Shown here in pieces: positions 1 to 5,651 of a stretch of 6,921 nt of DNA. The stretch covers positions 1 to 6,921 of the forward strand of contig CALQKL020000115.1 in NCBI GenBank assembly GCA_943331145.2. The letters run 5' to 3'. Numbering within the stretch: the first letter of the stretch is position 1; each line of letters begins with the position of its first letter. The position numbers and the translations under genes were made by a program. A model generated the notes under the pieces. It saw only the letters and a program-made list of their open reading frames with translations. It made no database searches and was not told where the DNA came from. The stretch comes from Chitinophaga pinensis. GTDB lineage: Bacteria; Bacteroidota; Bacteroidia; Chitinophagales; Chitinophagaceae.

Positions 1-145
1 TAAAAAAAGCAATGAGAATAGTGTTGTAAAAATTGTACGCCTAGGTCTGATGTTTGATAAAATATTTCTATTCAAAAAAAATGCTCAATCTTTTTTGTGT
101 TTCCCTTTTCATAAGAAAATGAAATATAATTCAAGTATTTAAAAA
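1..145. other. AT-rich intergenic stretch with no recognisable gene
   Basis: This is AT-rich sequence with several A and T homopolymer runs. The only reading frames found starting with ATG are about 13-14 codons long on either strand, and none has a recognisable product. A weak match to a Bacteroidota -7 box (a TTTG at about 53-56 preceded by GA rather than TA) lacks a properly spaced upstream TTTG, so I do not call a promoter. The gene to the left of the window is not visible, so this stretch may include its flanking region. Confidence 0.6.
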
Positions 146-451
146 AGCCCCAGCGGGGCGACCTGTCTCTAAAAAAAACAACAGCTACATAAGCTCCGTA
201 GGTGCGACCTGACTCTAACAGAAGAAGTACATATCAAATCAGCTCCGTAGGTGCGACCTGTCTTTAAAAAAAACTGTAGCTACATCAGCTCCGTAGGTGC
301 GACCTGACTCTAACAGAAGAAGTACATATCAAATTAGCCCCAGCGGGGCGACCTGTCTTTAAAAAAACCAGCAGCTACATCAGCTCCGTAGGTGCGACCT
401 GACTCTAACAGAAGAAGTACATATCAAATTAGCCCCAGCGGGGCGACCTGT
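146..451. repeat. Composite 95-bp tandem array of palindromic 21-nt elements
   Basis: Seven copies of a 21-nt element start at 146, 192, 241, 287, 336, 382 and 431. Start-to-start spacing alternates 46, 49, 46, 49, 46, 49. The real period is therefore a 95-bp unit, present three times (146-240, 241-335, 336-430), followed by one more 21-nt element (431-451). Each element is a 13-nt stem-loop core followed by GACCTG. Core type A (copies at 146, 336, 431) is GCCCC-AGC-GGGGC, a perfect 5-bp stem. Core type B (192, 241, 287, 382) is GCTCC-GTA-GGTGC, the same stem with a central T-T mismatch. Two linkers alternate: a poly-A one ending in AGCTACAT, and one containing AACAGAAGAAGTACATATC. Because 95 is not a multiple of three and the linkers are AT-rich, the array is not coding. 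From memory, similar GC-rich hairpins followed by GACCTGT recur between genes in many Bacteroidota genomes; I have not verified this. Function unknown. Confidence 0.93.
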
Positions 452-459
452 TTGTACAG

Positions 460-510
460 AAAAAAACCGATTGAAAATCCATAATATACATTACAAATTT
501 CCAATCGGTT
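460..510 (-). terminator. Intrinsic terminator of htpG
   Basis: Read on the minus strand, a stem begins 48 nt after the htpG stop codon. The arms are 497-510 and 465-478, pairing 13 of 14 positions around AACCGATTG / CAATCGGTT. The loop is 18 nt (479-496). The stem runs into seven consecutive T residues on the minus strand (A460-A466 on the plus strand). Position and U-tract fit a Rho-independent terminator for htpG. The loop is longer than usual and the stem is only moderately GC-rich, so efficiency is uncertain. The repeat array begins 8 nt further downstream. Confidence 0.8.
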
Positions 511-558
511 AAAATCTCAATCAAGAAGATAAAACCCTGAATTTCTATTTTACAAATC

Positions 559-2376
559 CTAATTTTTCTCCAACAACTCTACACTTCTATTTATAAAAGA
601 AGTAAGGTTATTTCCTGTTAGTAATCCTTGAGACAACAATGCCAAATCAGCTAGATTTTTGGTAAGCTTCTCTTGTTTATCAGCATCCGTTTCTGCTAAT
701 ATGGTTTTAAAGATTGGATGATTACCATTGACGGTTAAATTTACTTCATCAGGCATGTTTGCATACCAAGCCCCCATTCCACCACCTGATGATGCCATGT
801 CTTTCATTCTTCTCATCAGCTCTGGGCGTGTAGCCGTTACCGGTACCATATTTGGAGCCAATCCTTTTACTTCTACATTTATTTGCAAACCATCCATTGG
901 CTTGTTAAACAAATTGGTGATTTTTTCAGTTTCCTCTTTACTTAATATGCTTTCAGTTGATTCTGATTTGTCAATTAAATTATCAGCGATGTCTGAATCA
1001 ACACGTACAAATAAAGTATCCGCCCATTTCAATTCCATGTTGTTTATAAAAGCTGCATCAACTAAGGTTTCCATTTTTACAGTTACATAACCTTTAGCAC
1101 TAGCCTGTTGAATAAACACATCTTGTTGCACTGGATTGGTGGTGTATAAAACAACTTGCTTTCCTTCTTTGTTTTTTTGCAATGTTTCGGTAGCCATTTT
1201 ATACTCATCAAAAGTGTAAAACTTACCAGCTGTATCTTCCATGATGAAAAACTTGTTGGCCTTTTCCAAAAACTTATCATCAGTCATCATACCATACTTA
1301 ACAAACAATCCCAAGCTCTCCCATTTTTCTTCAAATGCTTTTCTATCTGTATTATAAATTTCTTCTAACTTGTCCCCTACTTTTTTTGTAATGTGCGCGT
1401 TGATTTTCTTTACATTAGGGTCGCCTTGCAAATAACTTCTACTAACATTTAAAGGAATATCTGGACTGTCAATAACGCCATGTAATAACATCAGAAATTC
1501 AGGCACAATATCTTTTACTTCATCCGTAACAAATACTTGATTAGAATACAATTGAATTTTATCCTTTTGAATTTCGTAGCTCTGTTTGATTTTTGGGAAA
1601 TATAAAATACCTGTTAAATTAAATGGATAATCTACATTCAAATGGATCCAAAATAATGGCGCTTCACCATATGGATACAATTCTTTGTAAAAATTTTGAT
1701 AATCATCTGCCGTTAATTCAGAAGGCTTTTTTGTCCATGCCGGAACTGGATTATTGATTTGTTTGTCTTCAAAAAAGATAGGAACAGGCAAAAATTTACA
1801 GAATTTTTGAAGTACGGTTTCAATTCTTTGTGATTCCAAAAACTCCATACTTTCCTCATTCAGATGCATTACAATTGAAGTTCCACGTTCTGCTTTTTCG
1901 GTTTCTTCTAAAATAAATTCCGGACTTCCATCACACTCCCATCTTACTGCTGGCGCATCTTTAAAACTTTTGGTAATTACTTCTACTTTTGAACTTACCA
2001 TGAATGAACTATAAAAACCCAAACCGAAATGCCCGATTATGGTAGCTTCGTTTTGACCTTTATATTTTTCCAAAAATTCTTCAGCACCGCTAAACGCAAC
2101 TTGATTCAGATATTTATCTACTTCTTCTCCTGTCATCCCAATTCCCGTATCCGAAATGGTTAAGGTCTTTTTTTCTTGATCAATTTTAATGTCGATTCTC
2201 ATCTCGCCCAATTCGCCTTTCATTTCGCCAATTGAAGAAAGGGTTTTAATTTTTTGAGATGCATCAACTGCATTACTTACAAGCTCTCTGATAAAAATAT
2301 CGTGTTCGCTGTACAAAAACTTTTTGATGATAGGGAAAATGTTTTCCGTTTGTACCCTAATACTTCCTTTTTGCAT
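559..2376 (-). CDS. htpG: Molecular chaperone HtpG (bacterial Hsp90)
   Basis: This encodes a complete 605-residue Hsp90-family chaperone, a cytosolic ATP-dependent homodimer that remodels client proteins and is normally induced by protein-folding stress. Residues 1 to about 215 form the GHKL ATPase domain: RELVSNAVDA places the catalytic Glu at 31 and the Mg-binding Asn at 35, ISDTGIGM places the adenine-contacting Asp at 76, and IIGHFGLGFYSSF (113-125) is the glycine-rich lid motif. The middle domain runs from about 216 to 480. It carries DSPDIPLNVSRSYLQ (303-317), with Arg313 matching the family's ATP-contacting arginine. The remainder, to 605, is the C-terminal dimerisation domain, with no eukaryotic MEEVD tail. 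The length is close to the 624 residues of E. coli HtpG. The ATG at 2374-2376 fits the family N-terminus; there is no Shine-Dalgarno, only an A/T-rich leader, as is usual in Bacteroidota. All key residues are present, so it should be functional. It has its own terminator and apparently its own promoter. Confidence 0.98.
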   Translation of the reverse strand: MQKGSIRVQTENIFPIIKKFLYSEHDIFIRELVSNAVDASQKIKTLSSIGEMKGELGEMRIDIKIDQEKKTLTISDTGIGMTGEEVDKYLNQVAFSGAEEFLEKYKGQNEATIIGHFGLGFYSSFMVSSKVEVITKSFKDAPAVRWECDGSPEFILEETEKAERGTSIVMHLNEESMEFLESQRIETVLQKFCKFLPVPIFFEDKQINNPVPAWTKKPSELTADDYQNFYKELYPYGEAPLFWIHLNVDYPFNLTGILYFPKIKQSYEIQKDKIQLYSNQVFVTDEVKDIVPEFLMLLHGVIDSPDIPLNVSRSYLQGDPNVKKINAHITKKVGDKLEEIYNTDRKAFEEKWESLGLFVKYGMMTDDKFLEKANKFFIMEDTAGKFYTFDEYKMATETLQKNKEGKQVVLYTTNPVQQDVFIQQASAKGYVTVKMETLVDAAFINNMELKWADTLFVRVDSDIADNLIDKSESTESILSKEETEKITNLFNKPMDGLQINVEVKGLAPNMVPVTATRPELMRRMKDMASSGGGMGAWYANMPDEVNLTVNGNHPIFKTILAETDADKQEKLTKNLADLALLSQGLLTGNNLTSFINRSVELLEKN

Positions 2377-2413
2377 AATTATATTATTTAATTTTTGTTT
2401 TTCTTTTAAGTTA

Positions 2414-2428
2414 TCAAATAAAATACCA
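2414..2428 (-). promoter_or_regulatory. Candidate sigma-54-like -24/-12 promoter of htpG
   Basis: On the minus strand TGGTATTTTATTTGA carries TGG and TTG at the spacing of the sigma-54 consensus TGGCAC-N5-TTGC. The -12 C is replaced by A, and the CAC block is TAT. A start site about 12 nt downstream (near 2402) would give a leader of about 25 nt before the htpG ATG. The same stretch only poorly matches the Bacteroidota primary promoter TAnnTTTG, as TA directly abuts TTTG. The AT-richness makes chance matches likely, so this is tentative. Confidence 0.35.
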
Positions 2429-2440
2429 TGAGTTGTTTTA

Positions 2441-2453
2441 TGTCAGCTTGACA
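2441..2453. promoter_or_regulatory. Perfect palindrome upstream of htpG, possible operator
   Basis: TGTCA-GCT-TGACA is a perfect 5-bp inverted repeat around a 3-nt centre. It lies 64 nt upstream of the htpG start and 12 nt upstream of the candidate promoter element. It is not the CIRCE element bound by HrcA, which has nine-base arms. Its size and symmetry suit a dimeric regulator or an activator site, but no regulator is encoded in the window, and the palindrome directly abuts the U-tract of the preceding terminator. Confidence 0.4.
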
Positions 2454-2454
2454 C

Positions 2455-2486
2455 AAAAAAGGGCTCTGTGTGACAGAACCCTTTTT
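2455..2486 (-). terminator. Intrinsic terminator of the repeat-protein gene
   Basis: On the minus strand, 17 nt past the stop codon, arms 2473-2486 and 2456-2469 form a 14-bp stem (AAAAAGGGTTCTGT pairing with ACAGAGCCCTTTTT) with a 3-nt loop CAC and a run of six T residues. One pair is a G-U wobble in the minus-strand RNA, but it would be a C-A mismatch in the plus-strand RNA. This supports the minus strand as the working direction. It should separate the surface-protein unit from htpG. Confidence 0.9.
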
Positions 2487-2503
2487 AATTAAAATGATAT
2501 TTA

Positions 2504-5500
2504 TTATTGAACCATAATGGCTTTGTGAATTTTGAAGAATGGATTAAATACTTCTAAAGTATAATTTCCAATTGGCAATTTTGAAGGGAAAACAAAACGG
2601 TCATCAATAAAATTAATTTGTACGTTCATGTCTTTTTGATATACCAACTGTCCAACTGAGTTAAAGATTCTTAAAGCATAATGGCCTGGCTTAATACCGC
2701 TCAAGCTGTAATGTATTTCCGTTCCTCTTCTTGCTGGAATATCATAAACAATAAGTCCAGCAGGAATTGCATTTGTAATAAATAATTTTTGCGCACCATA
2801 TACAATGCCTGTTGCATTTTTTGCATAAGCTCTGTAATAATATGCAGTATTTTGAATCAATCCATTTAACACACTTGAAAATGAGTTGTTCAATAAATTA
2901 TTTGAAATTGCTTTGGTTCCAAAACCTGGAATAAAACCATTAATTCCACTATACTCAACGCCATATTCGGTTATTGCAGAACAACCTTCTACGGCAATAA
3001 CGCCATGTAACACAGCTGAATTTGCTGTGATATTTGTGCTATCTGCTGTTTCAACAATTGCTAATGAAGGCAATACATCAACAGTTATTGTAGTTGTTGT
3101 TGCACAATTAGATCCTGATGGTGTAAATGTATAAGTTGTTGTAGCTGTATTATTAATAGCTGGTGCCCAAGTTCCTGAAACGCCATTTGTTGATGTAGTT
3201 GGTAAAGTGAAACTTTGTCCGCTACATATTGGTGCTATCTGAGTAAATGCTGGAACAACTGAAGGGTTTACCTGAACAGTCATTGTTGCAGTTCCTGCGC
3301 ATTGATTATTGTTTGGCGTAAATGTATATGTAGTTGTTGTGTTATTGTTGATTGCAGGTGCCCAAGTTCCTGAAACGCCATTTGTAGAACTTGTTGGTAA
3401 TGTAAATGTACTACCCGCGCAAATTGCAGCAACTTGTGTAAATGTTGGTGTAACAGGCGTATTTACAGTTACGGTTAATGTTGTGGTTAACGCACATGGA
3501 TTTCCAGTTGGTGTAAATGTATACGTTGTTGTTGCATTATTATTTATTGCAGGGCTCCACGTTCCAGAAACACCATTGGTAGATGTACTTGGTAAAGTAA
3601 ATGAACCTCCTACACAAATTGGTGCAATGGCTGTAAATGTTGGTGTAACACTAGGATTTACCGTTACCAATAATGTAACAGTTGTACCACATTGATTGGC
3701 ATTGGGTGTAAAGGTGTACGTTGTTGTAGCTGTATTATTTATTGCTGGACTCCAAGTTCCAGTAATGCCATTTGTTGATGTTGTTGGCAAAGTAAAACTT
3801 CCACCACTACAGATTGCAGCTATAGGCGCAAACTGTGTAGTTACTGTTGGTGTTACTGTTACCGTTCTTGTTGCAGCTATAGCACACTGACCAGAAGTTG
3901 GGGTAAATGTATATGTTGTAGTTGCATTGTTGTTAAATACTGGAGCCCATGTTCCGCTGATGTTATTTATAGATGTAGTTGGAAAAGCGACAACTCCTCC
4001 ACTGCAAATTGTAGTGTCCGGTCTTACGATTGGACTAACACCTGGTGAATTTACACTTACTGTCATTGTTGCTGTTGTAGCACATAATCCAGTTGTTGGT
4101 GTAAAGGTATATGTTGTAGTTACTGTGTTATTTATTGCTGGAGACCAAGTTCCTGTTACTCCATTTGTAGAAGTTGTAGGCAAACTAAAACTACCGCCAC
4201 TGCAAATTGCAGCAACCTGATTAAAAGCGGTTACTGTTCTTGGGTTAACCGTTACCGTTAGTAAAGCTGTTGTTGCACAACCTGCTCCTGTTGGTGTAAA
4301 CGTGTATGTAGTAGTTGCCGTATTATTAACCGCAGGTGACCATGTTCCAGAAATTGAATTTGTAGATGTTGTAGGTAAAGTCAATGCATTACCGCTACAA
4401 ATTGGAGCAATGGCATTAAATGTTGGCGTTGTTGTTGTTAAACCCGTTCCGCTTGCTGCAACAGTAACAGCAGTAGCTCCTCCACCAGTAACCGTAATAT
4501 CTCCATTGTACGGAAGCGCTAATGTTGGAGAAAATTGTACATAAATAGTACTTGAAAATGCGCCTCCAGGTTGTGGAATACTTAATGTACTTAAAAAAGG
4601 ACCTGCTGCAGATGTTGAAAATGAATAACTTGTTAATGGACCAACACTTATTGGAGTTGAAGATAATCCAGAACCTGTGATGGTAAATGAATTCGGACCA
4701 CCATTTGATCCAGTACAAACATTACCAAATGAAGTAAGCGTACTTGCAGAAAGTGTTGGGCTAACCGCCGAAACGGTCCATGCAATGGTTACATCATCTA
4801 TGCCTATTCCGTGATCACTGGATATGTGGTTTGAATCATCCCACTTAATCATGATAAATTCATTGTTGGCTAAATTTAATCCTGGTATTGAAATGTTGGC
4901 AACTGAAACTTTATTGGCTGATAAATTGCCATCCAATAAACCTGCTCCTGCTATATTAATTGGCGTGCCTAAAGAAAGCGATGGTATTTGAGTCCAACCA
5001 TTAATTGCATTAATATCTACCGGTGGAACGGTAAAAGTATCCGGTGGATTTAAAGCTGCAATGGCAGATGAGCTAATTTTATAATACACATTTAATGGCT
5101 GCACATTTGTAGTACCTCCATTTCTCCATTGTTCCAATGTATAACTTACTTTGATATCAGAAATATTTGAACCCGATGTGTTTTTTAATTGTACACCATG
5201 AGCAAAACCTCCACCATTAGTAGCATTGCCTGACCCTACAGTTCCAAGCGCTCTTTCAGTAGCTGCAGTAGATCCAAAACTATAAAGTCCTCCTGCGTTG
5301 CTAGATCCAGTACTTGCGTTAATACCCACTCCTGGTGTTGTTCTTTGTGAAAACCAATTTGGTATGGTACTATTGTCGCTCCAAGTAGCAGTACCTGTAC
5401 TGATTAACGCGTCAAAAGTTTCTGTATTAGAACCCGTTGCACTCATTAAAATTTGTGCATCAAGCTTTTGGATATTCAATGAAGTAAAGCAAAAAATAAA

Positions 5501-5560
5501 TGCAGCGATTAAGCTGTTTCTTTTAATTTTTACCAAACTCATTTTGTTTATTTTTTTCAT
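2504..5560 (-). CDS. Secreted T9SS-sorted multi-Ig repeat surface protein
   Basis: This is a complete 1018-residue protein, probably exported and displayed on the cell surface or released. Residues 1-35 are a signal peptide: basic start, hydrophobic core SLIAAFIFCFTSL, likely cut after LDA. Residues about 36-265 form a jelly-roll-like domain ending in GIGIDDVTIAW. I recall this module from Bacteroidota surface proteins, including some annotated as extracellular nucleases. Residues about 268-375 are an Ig-like domain (FGNVCTGS, FTITGSGL). Residues about 378-830 hold seven Ig-like repeats with the core GTWSPAINNTATTTYTFTP. The region 831-930 is FN3-like (YYYRAYAKN). The end, about 937-1018, looks like a type A T9SS sorting domain (LRIFNSVGQLVYQ, LPIGNYTLEV). 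I see no enzymatic domain, so adhesion or matrix binding is the best guess. The ATG at 5558-5560 is used; an in-frame ATG at residue 7 is equally possible, and neither has a Shine-Dalgarno. Confidence 0.88.
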   Translation of the reverse strand: MKKINKMSLVKIKRNSLIAAFIFCFTSLNIQKLDAQILMSATGSNTETFDALISTGTATWSDNSTIPNWFSQRTTPGVGINASTGSSNAGGLYSFGSTAATERALGTVGSGNATNGGGFAHGVQLKNTSGSNISDIKVSYTLEQWRNGGTTNVQPLNVYYKISSSAIAALNPPDTFTVPPVDINAINGWTQIPSLSLGTPINIAGAGLLDGNLSANKVSVANISIPGLNLANNEFIMIKWDDSNHISSDHGIGIDDVTIAWTVSAVSPTLSASTLTSFGNVCTGSNGGPNSFTITGSGLSSTPISVGPLTSYSFSTSAAGPFLSTLSIPQPGGAFSSTIYVQFSPTLALPYNGDITVTGGGATAVTVAASGTGLTTTTPTFNAIAPICSGNALTLPTTSTNSISGTWSPAVNNTATTTYTFTPTGAGCATTALLTVTVNPRTVTAFNQVAAICSGGSFSLPTTSTNGVTGTWSPAINNTVTTTYTFTPTTGLCATTATMTVSVNSPGVSPIVRPDTTICSGGVVAFPTTSINNISGTWAPVFNNNATTTYTFTPTSGQCAIAATRTVTVTPTVTTQFAPIAAICSGGSFTLPTTSTNGITGTWSPAINNTATTTYTFTPNANQCGTTVTLLVTVNPSVTPTFTAIAPICVGGSFTLPSTSTNGVSGTWSPAINNNATTTYTFTPTGNPCALTTTLTVTVNTPVTPTFTQVAAICAGSTFTLPTSSTNGVSGTWAPAINNNTTTTYTFTPNNNQCAGTATMTVQVNPSVVPAFTQIAPICSGQSFTLPTTSTNGVSGTWAPAINNTATTTYTFTPSGSNCATTTTITVDVLPSLAIVETADSTNITANSAVLHGVIAVEGCSAITEYGVEYSGINGFIPGFGTKAISNNLLNNSFSSVLNGLIQNTAYYYRAYAKNATGIVYGAQKLFITNAIPAGLIVYDIPARRGTEIHYSLSGIKPGHYALRIFNSVGQLVYQKDMNVQINFIDDRFVFPSKLPIGNYTLEVFNPFFKIHKAIMVQ
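3062..4429 (-). repeat. Seven in-frame tandem repeats of 195-198 bp
   Basis: These are the DNA-level repeats encoding residues about 378-833 of the secreted protein. The first cysteine codons of the units start at 4399, 4204, 4006, 3811, 3616, 3421 and 3226 (minus strand). All steps are 195 bp except one of 198 bp between units 2 and 3. Each unit encodes a second cysteine exactly 40 residues after the first. Units 2 and 4-7 are the most alike. Unit 3 (residues about 507-571) is the most divergent, with VVAFPTTSINNISGTWAPVFNN. Such arrays can change copy number by recombination and can be mis-assembled from short reads. Confidence 0.95.
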
Positions 5561-5601
5561 TTTTTACTTTTAAATGCTTGCAATTATTTCTTTTAAATCA
5601 A

Positions 5602-5626
5602 TAAGGCCACAATGAATGTAGCCTCA
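5602..5626 (-). terminator. Intergenic hairpin, weak terminator or attenuator
   Basis: On the minus strand, AGGCTACA (5617-5624) pairs with TGTGGCCT (5604-5611) across a 5-nt loop. A G-U wobble inside the stem, and a G-U plus a T-A pair at its base, extend it to 10 pairs. The wobbles again favour the minus-strand RNA. It lies 25 nt past the stop of the DUF5689 gene, but the following sequence (TTATTGATTTAAAA) is not a proper U-tract. It may partly terminate transcription or protect the 3' end of the upstream message while letting the repeat-protein gene be transcribed. I see no convincing promoter between it and the ATG at 5560. Confidence 0.4.
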
Positions 5627-5651
5627 ATGATATTTTATTTAACTGATGTTA

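Noticed and set aside
271..285. Palindrome TGTAGCTACA in the linker of the second 95-bp unit as a binding site
   Set aside because: It is perfect only in that unit; the other two have CAACAGCTACA and CAGCAGCTACA, so it probably arose by chance substitution.
146..451. CRISPR array (21-nt repeats with 25-28-nt spacers)
   Set aside because: The spacers are not unique: two linker sequences alternate almost unchanged through the array. Repeats come in two core types, are shorter than usual, and no cas gene is visible.
728..1090. Plus-strand 120-codon reading frame inside htpG
   Set aside because: It lies entirely antisense to a well-conserved chaperone gene, has no recognisable domain and looks like a shadow of htpG codon use.
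2441..2453. CIRCE / HrcA operator upstream of htpG
   Set aside because: CIRCE has nine-base arms (TTAGCACTC and its complement) with a nine-base spacer; this palindrome has five-base arms, a three-base centre and a different sequence.
2886..4544. Series of plus-strand reading frames of 64-128 codons
   Set aside because: They are antisense to the Ig-repeat region and resemble each other only because the DNA repeats every 195 bp. Their Val-rich translations are the complement of Thr/Asn codons.
4416..4718. Minus-strand 100-codon frame overlapping the repeat-protein gene
   Set aside because: It is out of frame with a 1018-residue protein that has clear domains over the same bases, and its translation is low-complexity with no recognisable motif.
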